Part shown: positions 44,006-57,800 of the stretch, in pieces
How the letters are laid out: every line of letters starts with the position of its first letter
Numbering within the stretch: the stretch's first letter is position 1
NCBI RefSeq assembly: GCF_027744825.2
Contig: NC_071336.1
Coordinates: 11,843,001-11,907,000 of the forward strand
Origin: Synchiropus splendidus
Taxonomy: Eukaryota; Chordata; Actinopteri; Syngnathiformes; Callionymidae
Reading direction: 5' to 3'
DNA: 64,000 bases
Translations under genes and position numbers: made by a program
The notes under the pieces: model-generated
What the model saw: the letters and a program-made list of their open reading frames with translations, nothing else
Databases searched by the model: none
What the model was told of the DNA's origin: nothing

Positions 44006-47000
44006 TTGACAAACATTTTAAGTGTTGACTTTAAAAAAAGTTGGATTTAGCAATCTACATCATAACTGATAAGCTACTTTTGAATTTTTGCTTGTTAACA
44101 AATGCCAAAACTTCCCAAAGAGATCAAAGGTGAGTTCTCTTTGGTGAATGCAATCTTGTTAAAGATTAAAAGAATATATATCTTAATGCATCCCTTAGTG
44201 CAGAAACAGCCCTTGCGAGAAAGGGAAAATCTCAAATACATAAAAAAAAACTCTTAAAATATAAACAAACAACTTTTAATCTCAGTTTTGGAAGGTTAAT
44301 AAAGATCTTTTATAGGATGCATTGTGTGACGCAGCCCTGTTGACCGATGCTGCAACAGAGCAGGACATATATTCGTCTTCACTCACATGGCTCCTTATGT
44401 AACCACAACAGACCAAGGCTTCATCTGGATCGCACCATGTTGTTTGAAACACTTGTGGTGGCCTCTGGACTCATCAGTGTGTGCTGCCTGAAGTTGAGCA
44501 GATGATCTGAGCCAGAGGTGTTGAGCGCCACGGCAGATGTGTCCAACACAACACAATCAGTCAATGTAAAATTAGCACGTCGGAAATAGAAAACTCTCAG
44601 AATATAATGGGACCTGCAGTGCAACAGTATTTAACAGTTCCATGATCATTTTTACGTGACCTTACATGATGAAGTCACATACTGTGTATTGCTGAGAGCC
44701 ACATGGGGCTTGGAAACCCAGCGTGACACATGCTTGCATTAAATCTGGGCTGCCAACTCATGAAAGTGACACGCTTCACACACAGTCACGCCACACCGGA
44801 TATCACGCAGTTTCAGCAAGACAAGCCCTGCCCCCACTGCCTCGGATTGGCTCATCTGGCACAGGATTCATGTGACACGCAACTGAGATTGCAATGAAAT
44901 GCATAGCTCCTGTATTGATGCCTGTTGCTTATTTCGATGCCATTCTGACGAAGGCCGGAGGCAGTGGACAGCTTTGAAGTAACTACAGAAGGGAAGTTGA
45001 GCTGACTCGGGAGAAAGTTCCCAAACCCACTTAAGTTGGCAGCTCATCTGCCATACACTTCAAAAGTCACCTCCTGATCAACGCCATCTGTCACATTATT
45101 CATGTCTTAAGTTGAGGTTTTAATCTGGGATCTAATAACGTGGTCGGTCAGCAGAGATAAAGTTGGTAAAAACCCCAAATGTCTGTTTCTGGTGGGACAA
45201 AGACGTATGAGATGCACCGGGCCATCGAAGAGATTTGTCTCTGTCTGGAGGCTTCCTGTGAGTTCCCAGACTTTGCGGCCAGAGCAGGAAGAATAACGGC
45301 GTCCGGTCGTATCACTCGTTCATCTGTGCTTCAAAAAGTGAGATATATTAAATTCATTCATCTCTGTCAGAGCTGGTGATAAGTGGTCTGACTCCCCACC
45401 CTGAACGGTGGAAATAACCTCCGTTATAGAGATGGTGATTAAAGAGAAGAGTGTGCAGGGCTGCAAATGTGTGTTTGCATTGATGCAAAGGTATAGAAGC
45501 GAAAGCAGGAGATGAAGAAAAGGGAGGCCTGACGGAGAGCAAGAGGTGAGGAGCTCCCCATTCATCACCTGTCATGCACCAACACGGGAACACACAAATC
45601 CTGAGATGAACGGTCATATTTTTTAGGAGGATGTCCAGCACCATTTAAACCGTCCGTCTTAGCAAATCTGCCAGAAACATGAACCTGTTTGTGCGCATGA
45701 GCAGCTGAACATAAACAACATTCTAGTGGTTGTATCGTGAATTTCCTCAGTGTCACCCGTACTGCATTGACTTGAGGGAAACTGACACTGGTCTGTTTAA
45801 AGTGTCGGAACAAATGTACTCCTCCAAAAGACAGATGTCACTGCAGGTACCGCTTGTTCCATTTCTTTTGTGACCACTTTAATACAGTTGTTGTTGCAAG
45901 ACCTTAATCTGTTATCCTGATGCACCTACATTGTTGTTGCAATGCTGTGCTTTAGTACATGTTTCCATTAATGGTTGTTGGGTAGACGCCGTAAATCTCC
46001 CCTGAAATATCTCATGTCTGCTGCAGTAAGATCAGTCTCAAAACCTTTTTCATGTTCGTTCACCTACACTTAAATATGCAGAGTCTGCCATGACAATTTT
46101 GAACGGACACAAATGTTAGTTCTGAGGTCAAGTCCAAATGTGTACCAAAGATCATATACAAGGGCAACATGTTCTCTTTCCAAAGGCGTCATACATCGAC
46201 TATTGTCAATATCAACTTTAGCTGATGAAAAATGAAAGCTCTCCATGGTTGTATTTTTACACAAAAGCATTTCAATGGAGTGCCCCTCCCTTGATGCTCC
46301 GAAGGAGGTGGTGGGATGCACAGAAAGTGGTGACTCGACGGAGGCGACTTTGAGCTCTTTATTCATAGGTGTGATTTGATATGAATTGCTCACAATTTGC
46401 GCACAGTTATATGTTCCACTCTGCCTATGGCATCAGGCAGTGCAGCAGAGGTCAAGACATGCTTCAATTGATGCGTCAACATGCAGCACAGAGGCTGACT
46501 TCTGCGTTCCTCTTGGAACTAAAAGTCAACTTGAGGATAGTGGATATTTGATGCCTCTGGAGTCAGAACAAGTTGATACAGGATTTCAGGGACGGTTTCT
46601 GACAGTAAAAAAAAGAGCTAACCAGTGAGAATAAATCAGCAATCCATGCATGGTTGTTGTACTGTTCAATTCAGCAGGGAACAGCCACTTTTTGTACTGT
46701 TAACAAAATGCATTCGACTGACACTTTTGTTTGTCTCGTGCGAAATTTGATGACATCAGAAATGTTTGTTTCGGAGAGAAATGTTTTTGTTCTGTCCATC
46801 AAATGAGGTTAATAACAACACACCGACTGCCACTCAAATTTGAGGATGGAAGCCATCTCACATTGCTGCTACGATTCAGCCGCAGACCATGTTTATGACT
46901 GAGTGATCATCATGTCAACACTCTGTACTTGGCTCCTCCCCATGACCTCAGTTTAAAGATTTACCTACCGTCAGTTCTCGCACTCTTCTCTCTGAGTTTA

Positions 47001-48431
47001 CTTGATGAACTCTTCATCCCTGCATCAATTTTGCATGCATGGTGTCCAGAAGGTGCCAAAACACACACTGGTGTCGGCACACCTTCACACACAGATGACC
47101 CGCCACCGACCCTGGCGTGTCTCTGCTGAGGAGTGTGTGGGTGACAGCTCGGCGCTGTGATATCAGCGTCTCTGTACTTCACACCTCCCTCAGCTGCTGA
47201 CAGAGGAGGACGGCTGCAGATAACTCCCACTCTCGTTTATTTTGATGAAAACTGTCTCATTATTTATCCCGGACACTTTCCCCGGGTCCAAGTTCACCTC
47301 TTATATATTCATGCAGGAGCCTCCGTCCAATCAGGATTTTTGTGCTGTCCTTGGGTGGACCTCGTACTTTTACAGGTTATTTGACTTGTGATGCCGTCGT
47401 AAAATCATCTTTGGTTGGAGGTGGTTATATCCCCGCTGCGACGCTTCCACTTTGGAGTGTCCTTTACTGAATTTTACCGACCAATATTTATTTTAATTCT
47501 CATTAAAGCCACTTTGTCCTTCAGCGCAAATTGAAATGACTCATTAAAACCAGACTTTTTCCTGTACATTGGTTTAAAGAAATCGACAGGACAACCGCTG
47601 CAGGGGCTCAGTGGTTGACATTGCTATTTCCCTGCCTTGGTTTAGGCCCTTTGTTTCGGAGGTTTAAAACATTTATTTCCCTCACCTACCTCACAAACTT
47701 TTGTCGCATCGCAGTTAGAGACACGACTAGAGTTTTATGCAAAATGGTTGAACAATGCAAGAAACCTCACAAGCCCCATTTTAGACAGCCAAGATCTCTG
47801 TCCCTGAGGGAGGGTCTTCAGGTAAGGACACGAGTTCTCACCCCTCCTGCTGCCCTCACACTTCCCCTGATCCTCTCTGCAGCCATCGATCAGGAACTAA
47901 GCTCCGTCTTTAATTGGTTGGTCGAGGTCGATTGACTGTGCAGACTTTGAGTGCCCTGAGGGTGTTTGTGCGCGTGTTTATGTGTGTGATGGCTCTCTTC
48001 AAGAATTCTCCCTAATTCGGTGACACCGGTGTGGCTTCAGACCCTGCCTCATTCAAGATGACCCCTCCTCCCTGACCTTTACTCGACAGTTTCAGACTCC
48101 AAATATAACATGACTGCCATTTATATATCCATCCATCCGTCAGCGCCATTGTCTGCCCTCTTGCTGACTCGACTGCTCATCCACCCACCCATCTGTTTAT
48201 CCCAAGGAAGTGTGCATTGTTTTTCATCAGGAACATTTTCCTTGTATCCAACATCAAGTGCATGAAACTTTGAAACATTGTTGGAGTTCAAAGTGTTACG
48301 TACAGGTTCTGTGGTTATGATTGCTTACTATGGGGAACATCAAAAAGTATAAAATGGAAAAGCATTTAATGATGATCACAAATTAGGTTTTATAGTCACA
48401 AGGCCGTGTGGAAATCTATATTTGGCTTAGT
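44006..48431. other. No firm feature
   Basis: About 4.4 kb with short frames only; the longest are 46,070-46,393 (minus, 107 codons) and 47,615-47,935 (plus, 106 codons), both without known domains. A weak tRNA-SINE-like head near 47,597-47,640 and a splice-flanked segment at 47,715-47,821 are listed as rejected. Confidence 0.4.
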
Positions 48432-48812
48432 TGAACTTCTGTTCTCTGTGCCGGGACTTCTCTTCTGTGGGGTGGAACTTCTCTTTTGTTGGGTGGGACT
48501 TCTCTTCTGTGGGGTGGGACCTCTCTTCTGTGGGGTGGGACTTCTCTTCTGTGTGGTGGGACTTCTCTTTTGTTAGGTGGGACTTCTCTTCTGTGTGGTG
48601 GGACTTCTCTTTTGTTAGGTGGGACTTCTCTTCTGTGTGGTGGGACTTCTCTTTTGTTGAGTGGGACTTCTCTTCTGTTAGGTGGGACTTCTCTTCTGTG
48701 TGGTGGGACTTCTCTTTTGTTGAGTGGGACTTCTCTTCTGTGGGCTGGGACTTCTCTTTTGTTGAGTGGGACTTCTCTTCTGTGGGCTGGGACTTCTCTT
48801 CTGTGTGGTGGG
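48432..48812. repeat. 21-bp minisatellite, 17-18 units
   Basis: Seventeen head-to-tail units of GGGACTTCTCTTCTGTGGGGT or variants run from 48,453, preceded by one degenerate unit at 48,432. There are two main unit types, one with TTCTGTG(T/G)G and one with TTTTGTT(A/G)G. From 48,537 to 48,662 they alternate strictly, giving a 42-bp higher-order unit. Because 21 is a multiple of 3 and the units lack stops, long frames stay open on both strands (139 and 135 codons plus; 160 codons minus, encoding repeated HRREVPP/NKREVPP). This is a consequence of the repeat, not evidence for a gene. Confidence 0.95.
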
Positions 48813-49106
48813 AAACCGAGAACAGTAAAAATGATATTCACCTTGAATAAGCCAACCAATTGGAGTGAGTGTGTTTGCATGACAACCCAGTAAGACAAAT
48901 TGTTGCTTAAGACCAGCTCAGTTCAGACTTTATAATACACATAAACAGCATCGCCCGACTGTAGCAGAGAAATTTGCTGCTCTGCACTTTAGATACTCCA
49001 CATCCATCATTCCTCTGATAGAAATTGGAATATTAATAATAATAATTCATTTTATTCAGCAACTTGAAAGTTTCATTCCAAAACCTGCGGACAGAAGCAT
49101 GTTGAC

Positions 49107-49217
<111 letters not shown>

Positions 49218-49640
49218 AGACAGGAACAACAGGCTTGCTGATCGGAGCATCACTGATCACTGGGGCATGCTGGCTAGATTGCGGTTTACCATTTGAATTC
49301 AAAGTTTGCTCTGGTTGATCACAAGATAAAACAAAAAAAAAAGTCAAAGAAAGATATGTCCAATGAGTACAATTTTGGAATCTGCAACATTGTTCCACCT
49401 TGGGTTTGATTCAACACAACTAAGTGTTGTTTTCAGTGTGGCTTGTAAGCCATTATTCTCAGTAAGGGATAAACTAGCTGGCTATCTTTTCATATTCCTC
49501 TGTCATTTTTGGTGGGAATATGGTCTTAACAGATGAAGACATAGCTATTGTCCATAAGTTGTACCCTCTTTTTTGATGCTCGAGCTGATATTCAAAGTCC
49601 TTGATCTCGAGTGTGACCTATTCTGCCTGTATAATAACAA
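49218..49640. other. No feature recognised
   Basis: AT-rich sequence between the TA tract and the SINE. No gene seen. Confidence 0.4.
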
Positions 49641-49815
49641 TCATAATGCTTTTCATTTACACAGCTCATGACGCCCAAATCACGACATAAACCATTATCT
49701 ATTTGTACCAAATTCACCAGTCGCCAGTGATACAGTCACATGAGGCAAGGTTGGTAAGGCGTCTTGCCCAAAGACACTGACAGCGTCTTCTCTACCGGCG
49801 GAGCCACTGCCAAAC
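49641..49815 (-). mobile_element. tRNA-derived fish SINE, decayed
   Basis: On the minus strand the copy starts with GGCAGTGGCTCCGCCGGTAG then AG, which fits a tRNA A-box region (GGTGGCTCAG.GGTAGAG). It then has TGTCTTTGGGCAAGACGCCT and ACCTTGCCTC, the hallmark of a very common teleost SINE (GTCCTTGGGCAAGACACTTTACCC...TTGCCTC). It ends with GTGTAAATGAAAAGCATT, matching that SINE's tail. The B-box part is not recognisable, suggesting a deletion in the head. It has no coding capacity. Confidence 0.65.
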
Positions 49816-51718
49816 CATATTGCAAATTCCCTCACCGATGCTTAAAGTTAGTCTGCCTCCCCCACCACAACTCTACCTGAACTCCCAGAGCATCTCCGTC
49901 TTTCACTCACCCATCAGAGGGATGGGAGAGTGTATGTGTCTTGGTCCTGTTTTCCTCTGTTCCCTTGTCTTACATGAGCTGAGAATGATTACCATTCCGT
50001 TTCATGCCTCCTCACAGCCCGACTCACAGAGTGGCACTGTCAAGACCAGTTGCGTTCAAGCTGAGCTGACCTTGGCGACTCGACCTTTTCGACAAAATCA
50101 TCAGAAAATTAATTACAGCTGAACTCTTTAAGTCCAATTACAACTCAATTTTGTCTCGTCTGAGGCTCTAAACTGCTGCGTGCTACGGGTTTGTAGTAAA
50201 TAAGGTCATGGAGGGAGCTGGCGCTCATTAATCCCGCCTCCTAGATTAGACCGTGGGCCAAATCCTCACGTATTGTTTTGTCTGCGTGTGAAACTCTGCG
50301 CCATTATGTTGCCGTGAAATTACAAGGCCTTTTTGTCCCGCCGCTGTATGTTATCACCCACAGCAGCTCTATTCGTGTGGACGCACCCTTTGTGACCTTC
50401 TCTGGAAACTATCTGACACAGAAGAACTGAGTTTAACCCTTCCGTGTCATCGCCGAATCCCATATTAGACTATGTCTAATATCACTTCTCAAATAATGCG
50501 TGCCCTTTTTGCACCTTTTTCATTCATAATGACACACTTCTCCGTGTCGCTTATTAGTGAACTATTTAGCTTTCGACCCAGAATGAATGCACCTCTCGAT
50601 ATTGTTGTTGGAGCCCACCCACTTGCCAATTAAATCCTTCAGTGCGCTGTCCTTTGTGTGCTTCTATTAAAATCTGTGAGTCATGCTGTTAGAAATGCTC
50701 TTCTGGTCCAGAGGACGTCTGATTTCGTGGATGTGACTGTGGTCCATGGAGGCGTTCTGGAAGCTGGAGCGTGTGATCTCATCCTGCAACGCAGCAGAAA
50801 ACACATACTCTCTCACACACTTGTCACAAATAATGAGCTCCCGGGGACTGGAGGTCTCACACACACAGATTTACATTTATTACACGCTCAAGTGCTGAGC
50901 TATAATAACAAAGCAGAAGCGGGACAGAAGGAAGTGGTACAGTACAAAGTCATTAACTGTAGAAACAGCAACGTATCACCGCTTCATTACTCGCTTCAGA
51001 GAGCAGGAGTGTGTTTCCACCAACGTCGACTGAGGTGTTAGCCTGGACACACAAGTCAGCAGGAGTTATGGGGCCACAGTGCTCATTTAGAGAGCCATTT
51101 CCACACATTTTCGCAGATTAGGCCACTTCAAGAAAGATCCCACCCAAATCGAAAGATGAATTGCCAATGTTTTCTTTTGCTTTGCTTTCTTCTGCTAATC
51201 TTCCCTCTCACTTGTCATCAGTGAGACAAGGGATCTGAAGCAGTACTGAGATATTTGTGGCTATTCCTGTGCTTAAAATGGATCCTTCCTTCCTCAATTC
51301 TCAACCTCAGTTCTCAACTTCAAAAAGTAGTACTGGCCCCGTTATTAGGAAATTAAATTGAGTCGAATGTCATCTAATCTAAAAGACTGAGGTATCTTCT
51401 TCAATTTTGAGATTGGCCGGCCCCTACCTCAGGATATGAGAATACCCAGAATGCTTTGCATATTTTTAGCCAGTAGAAAATGGCATCCAAAGCGGCAAAG
51501 AAATTGAGCTACAATGCAAGTATCTTCTTTGTTAATGGGGATATAAATATTACGAAAACCATTGTATTGTCTTAGCCCATTCCATGGATTATATATACCT
51601 CAGTCTGGAATGACATTTATTTTTATTTCATGGTCTTTTGTCAGTTTTCTTCTATTTCTTATGAATGGACAGACTTAACGCAGCTTTTGCATGGATAAAG
51701 TCTGCATCTGCATTTAAG
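49816..51718. other. No gene; complex block at about 50,140-50,420
   Basis: The block at 50,140-50,420 is non-repetitive with ATTAATCCC- and TAGATTAGA-type words and could be a conserved non-coding element; this cannot be tested here. The 127-codon plus frame at 50,658-51,041 has no known domain. Confidence 0.35.
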
Positions 51719-51848
51719 GGGCGTCCCAATTCTGAGTCAGACATCGCCCGTAATACTTGGTTTTGAGGGCTACGTTTGAGGGACAAGACTGAAGATTGAG
51801 CTCTAGGGTTGAGGCTTGAGGATTAAGGAAGGCATTGGAATTCACCCA
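51719..51848. mobile_element. Possible MITE (GGGCGTCCCAATTC end)
   Basis: GGGGCGTCCCAATTCTGAGT at the left and GGCATTGGAATTCACCC at the right form a weak inverted pair, around an interior with repeated TGAGGG/TTGAGG words. GGGCGTCCCAATTC ends occur on abundant fish DNA elements. The copy is heavily decayed. Confidence 0.35.
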
Positions 51849-54800
51849 CTTTCTTTTCTGCTCCTGTTTTGGTTTCAGGCAGGCTGGTGTGAACGGCTGG
51901 GGGCAATCTGCCCTGCAGCATCGAAAAAGAGTGCGTGTACCTGAACGCATCGCCAAGTCAGCCCATCAACTGACGTGGTATCGTGTTTCCTCCCTGATCC
52001 TGTGACTGATTTCTCCCACTCTCAACTGCCGTGCTTCTGCATTTGGATCCACCGCACCATGGTACCTTGCAACAGGCGAAAGTGCTGGTCTTACCAGATA
52101 AAGAAAGTGTTAGTATAAGTCTAAAGCTAACCAACAACACTACCTCAAAAATGAATGAACGAGATTTGAGGACCAATCTGGCACAGGGCATGACACACAC
52201 TCACTGTCCTGAACTAAACAAGCCATGAAAAAAAATTCTGAAGTGTATTGAGACAATATTGAACATTGTGTTATTCAGTAGAATTAAATTTTGTTTTTGT
52301 TGAACAGTGCTTAATGTGTTTTGTTCAATATTTGGTACACTGAAGAGAAAGACAAAGACACCTCACTCCTGGAAACATTTTCATATTTTTTCCCTCCAAA
52401 GCGGCTAAATGGTCACTTCTGTTCAGATCCTTTTTGTCCTCCCCCTCATGGTCAACCTGATGATGGTCCAGCTGCCCATTCGTCCTCACAGAGTTCCTAC
52501 TTCAGAGAGGTAGCTTTTGTAATGTTGCTTTGTGTGAAGATAATAGCAAGGCCGTGTTATATCCATGTCTCCCAACCGTTGGTGATATTCAGTCGAACTT
52601 AGGGAAGAATAAATCCATAACTGACATTGTGTTGCATTTTCAAAAGTGCTCATGCTCAGAACATACAATGGTTTGTGTCTTTAAAAGATACCACATATGC
52701 ACAAATCACCCGCTGAAGAACAGTCTGAACATATGCTAGTAGTTTATAATATATATTCAGTGTTTCAACCAGTTTCAACCAGAACTGAACTGCAGCTGAA
52801 AACAAATCCAACTGCAGGAGCATGACAGCTGTGACAAACAGCAGAATCCAGAATGGGAAGCGCCTTTGTTTTTTTTTGTTTTGTCCGTTTAAGCACGGTC
52901 ATTTTAACGCGAGTTGGGGTAGGTTCAGGGAGGACACATCATCACCCACACTAACTTGTTACATCAACTCCTCAGTTTGAGAAACGTCCCAGCAGATTCA
53001 GCAATTTCATGTCTTTGTGCCTTTGTTCACCCGTACGTCCACCCATCCTGCCATTGTCACCGAAAATCCAAGGACGAGTTAGTCGGACAGATCCAGTACT
53101 TCTTGATTATTGCTGTGATGTTGTGATGTTTGGTGGTTTAGAAACCACACCAAATTGGACTCCTGCTCATTCCTGTGCCTCTAAGACAATCGCCTTGGCA
53201 GCTCAGCACATCAGTGTTTGGAGCATGCTGGGACCAAATTCTGGTCAATTTTCAATGTTTTTGACTCTTTCATTTTCAACATCTTTGTGAAGTGCTAGAA
53301 TATTTTGAAAGACAAACAGTGACTTGTGATCTATGTAACAGTTGCAAGTGCCTAAATAATGAATGAAATAATAATAAAAATGTATTTTCAGCATAGGTGC
53401 AAACGATCATGGACCATGTGGGAGTGGACGATCGTCCCCTTCACTCTATTGAAACATCTATGAGCTGAAGTCCACTTGATAATAGTGAGTTGCGATGTGG
53501 CAACTTGGCAGCAAGAATGTGTTGCCAGAACTCCCACCAGTTTTGTTGACAAGAAAGCAGCAGCTCGGTGGTGACAGGTCTAAGAATGTTTTTTTTTTTT
53601 TTAAGTTCCAGGATTTCCCACAATAACCAACACGACTCAGCATTCATTTCAATTGCAAGTGTATCTTGTCATCGCCGTCTGTCTGGCTGCTGGATACTTG
53701 ATGGACACTCATTCATTTCAATATGACTGGAGCACAGGAGGCAGACATTTTTCTTCCTCTGATGCTTTCAACCATGTCCATCCTCACTGATGTCACAACA
53801 CGGTGGCTTGGAAACAAGACTGTTTATTATTGGTGCTGGACAACAGTGACTTTTAGTGGGGATTAATCGCTTAATTTTCCATGATTAATTGCGATCATTC
53901 ACAAGGTCAGTTAATAAAACAAATGTAACAGTAAGGAACAATGAATCCCCAAAGAACAGTATTGTGCATTTTATTTCAAATGTACAAACATTGCCATGTT
54001 AATGAATGGGCGGTTATTCCAAGTTCTTCTAACACGGAAAGTTCTCGGAATTTGTAAGCATTTTCATAAAGTTTTGTAAATTTGTAAGCTTTTAAAAATA
54101 GGAATCCATAAAGCTAAGAAGAAGAATAAAATACAATAGCAAACTAATAAACACTAAATAAACACCTGTGCCTCCACTGTTCATTAATGTAATGCCTTGT
54201 ATCTTAGAGAAAATAATGGTTGTCCAGCGAGGTCCAATAGTCTCCAGTTAGAGAAGCAGTGGGTGCACTTTCGTCGCCCTTTCATTTCCATACAACTTAT
54301 ATATTTTCTCACCACATCTTTTGATACATGCTTTCTTTGTTGCGATCCTGGGAACGTTTCTCAGTCCAGAAATTATAATTGTTGCTACCAACTTTGCTAT
54401 TGCATTTGTTGACCTCTGTTGAGCTCATTCACTCACTGCTTCAAGTGCAGTGTCGAAAGCTCTGTGTTTGTTACTGTGGGTGATTTGCCACATTTGCGAG
54501 GGCGTGTCTTGCATTCAAATGATATTTGAACGTTGGTTTTATCAATACCGTCGTCCCCCATTTTTCTTTCACTGCCACCTCCCACTCCGCCATCTCACTT
54601 CTGCGCCATATACCGGCCCCAAAATGCAGTCACTGGCGAAGAAGCTCACCGACCAACCATTGAAAACAGCTTTTATGTGCTGTAAAACTGTTGTACGTAA
54701 ATAAACTACTGTGCTAACACAACAATAAGGCACTAATTTACCCAGTCCTAAATGTTATATTGCGAAATTGCGTGAAGTCAGTCTTGTGTGATCCATTGCA

Positions 54801-57800
54801 CTGGAATGCTGGAATGGTCTGAATGCTATAAATCTTTAAACGCCACCCTCCTCCTGCCACCAATGCTCTAAACATTAAGGAATGTTACCTTCAGCTCGGC
54901 AACCCTTTAGTTCGGCAGCTTTTGCTGAGGCACATGTGATGGAGCATTGGTACGTATGTTGAGGATCTGCTGCCTACCTTGTGTTTTGGCAATGAGATGT
55001 TTCCTACAATGTTCTTGGGCCACGTTTTCCCAACAGCAGCTGGTAGAGGACTCTTGATGACATTCCTCTCCTTATTCTCTGACTCCACTTTCCAGCATGG
55101 ATGGAATACAGAAAAAGATTTGAGTCGACTTAAAAAAAAAAAAAGCCCTGTCTTTGTGTTTCAAACATGGCTGAGATTAGTCGCCGCCACATTAACAGAT
55201 GACCTCTCCTTTTCTTATTTCCTCTTGTCGCTCCGCACTTTTGTCCCGCTCAGATAAGCTATCACTGTGACAGAAGTCCACTCCCCTCCACTCCAACATC
55301 ACAGAGATCAGAACCCTAAAAGTTTCATTCTAGCGTCCCCATTTATTTCAGTTGAATGCAAGCGAGGAGAAGATGTTTAACCTCAAATAATTATGTTCTG
55401 AACCTTGGTTTCCATGATCACTTGCCGGGCCTGTCGAATGAGTTTTCCTTTCATTTGTCCTTCCATTTCTTTCTGCTCGTCTTCGCTGCCTGCCTGCCCG
55501 CCCGCTCGCCCTCCCTCTCTCTCTCTATCAGCTTTGATAATACATCAAGGGCTGCTGGCTCAAACAAAACATTTGCTGTAATTATTTTCGAAATGTGGAT
55601 GTAGCTACGATGATCTGACAGGCCGAGGGCTTTTAGGAGGGTTCTTCTTTCAGAGAGGATGAAGGGATTTTTCATTCACCGTGGACATCTTACCTCCTCA
55701 CCTTCCTGGGAACAATTATCCTGCTGTATTCTCGCCTGCTCAAAATGCGGAGACGCAAAAGTGGCGGTGACATCACTGGTGTTTTCAGACAATTATTCCA
55801 GGTCTTGCAACCACGTTGGCCTCGTTGCTCTATTTTGTTCTTTTTCATCATGGCTGGGTCCAAAAACTGGGTGATGAAAGTTTTCAAACTGGGATGCTGT
55901 GAGGTCCTGATGCCTGATAACAGTTAACCTCCTGCCTGTACTAATCGCAGGTCCAGACGTCAAGACAGAGATTTATGTTTCAGCCAATAACAGTGTCTGG
56001 GTGCTCAGTCCATGGATGACTCACATCTTATAAGCGTTGATGATATTTAAGGTTCGCCGACAGAACAACTGTCACTCGCTTCACTCTGGATAATGAGTCC
56101 ACGTACAGGCTGGAGATGAAGTAGTTGGCTGTCTGATGTGGAGAAATAGCCCCCAGCTGAACACAGTTCAGTCAGTAGATGTGAGAAGGCTTTTGGAGAT
56201 TCACCATGACCTCAGCTCCCCATTTCTATGATGCATTTCTATGATGAGTGATCACAGAAGTTCTTAAAGGTACTCATCCTGATGCAGTTTTGATTAATAA
56301 TAGCGTTTAACAGAATCATATCCGCCTCCCTCCAACTCACGTTGATAGAAAGAATGATTTTGTATTCATATTTATTTCAATTGAATAAATGCCATCTTCA
56401 GTAGCGGCTGGTCAGTCGGGTATGTTGGAGCACTGCTCCAGATCTCATAGTAGCTACATTAAGTGGGAACATATTTTGAGAATGACGCTGTTTTAGAGGT
56501 TCTCCTGGTGTGTAACGATACACATCTATTTAGCATATTTGTTTATTTGGACACACACTTTTAACTACAGTGTGTAGTGACAGCGACAGTGAACACACTC
56601 TGTGGGGAGGACCTAACCAAATGGTTCAAGAGCGGCTAAAACGGAGGACCTCTGTTGTGTTTCCTTGTGGCTTAGATCTTGAAAATAAACTGCCCGATCT
56701 AGTTCCTGAAACAGTCACATGGTACGGCTTCAAATGTCAAAACCCAGCTACATCATTGGAGCATGCCTTGGTGCACGCGTCATGAAATGATCCGCCTGAT
56801 GTACGCATCCAAGCCTTGCCACAGAGGACACTTCACCAGCGGTGCTAGTTACTCAGTAGTACTTAGTAAAGAAGAGCGTGATCCGGACCAAAGGGTTCTC
56901 ACATGTGTTCAGTGGTTTGCTCTGTGTAGACACATGCCCAGAGAAAACCTGGTTTTGAGACGGAAATACGAAGGAGAAACCGGGTTAGCGAGGCTTGAAC
57001 CAATGTTCAGGGAGCATAATCGTGAACATGCTATCTATAAAATACAAAACCTTGTATTTTGGAGGAAGCAACTACAGCAACACATTGTCTGTCGCCTTAG
57101 CATTGACTTCTTTAGTGGCCGAAGATCTGTGATGGAGGAGGAAAGGAGAGTTATTAAACTGCTCATAAAACCAGGCCTTGTCCACATGGATACGGACTTG
57201 GTGTCAGATGGGCCTATTGTCCACAGGGCGGGGGCGTGGGTGTGGATAAGAACATGCAAAATGTGTCTCTCAGCATGGACGGTACAAGTCGTCACTTCAC
57301 GATTCCTCCTCATTCAGCATACAACAGGCAGCGGCTGAGAAACAGTTAGAGCACATGCTCTTCAGAGAAGCCAGTCACAAGTTCAATATTTTCAATTTGC
57401 TTTTGTATTTGATTTGTTTCTTTCCTTTCCATACAGTTTATTCATTTTACACATTTTGCCAGTGCTGAAAGATCATGTTGCAGTTTGCTGCTGATGCTTG
57501 AGCACGACCTTCACATGCGCCATGTTGTCTTCTTCGTATGTGCAGCGCCCACTACAGCCCTGGAATATGCCCTACATTGAAGGCCTGAAACTGCTCCACT
57601 TTTATGGAGATTTTTTATGAAACCAACGTGGAAAAGCATGTGTAGAAAAATGAGTGTCTCCATAGCAGTCTTGTTCTGCTACCAATAAGCGCAATGAGTG
57701 ATGAGGTAACACAAGGGCTGGATCGACTGGCACATTGTAGTAGACAGTGCGTCCATCTGCTGTAAACCCAGGTCAATTCTTATTTTAAATAAATAACAGA

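Noticed and set aside
47597..47645. GGGGCTCAGTGGTTGACATTG resembling a tRNA-SINE A-box region
   Set aside because: Only the A-box-like part fits; no B-box or SINE body follows.
47715..47821. 107-base open segment between GCATCGCAG and GTAAGG
   Set aside because: Part of a 106-codon frame with no domain; neither splice signal is strong.
48416..48898. 160-codon minus-strand frame with HRREVPP/NKREVPP repeats
   Set aside because: It is produced by a 21-bp minisatellite that is open in several frames on both strands.
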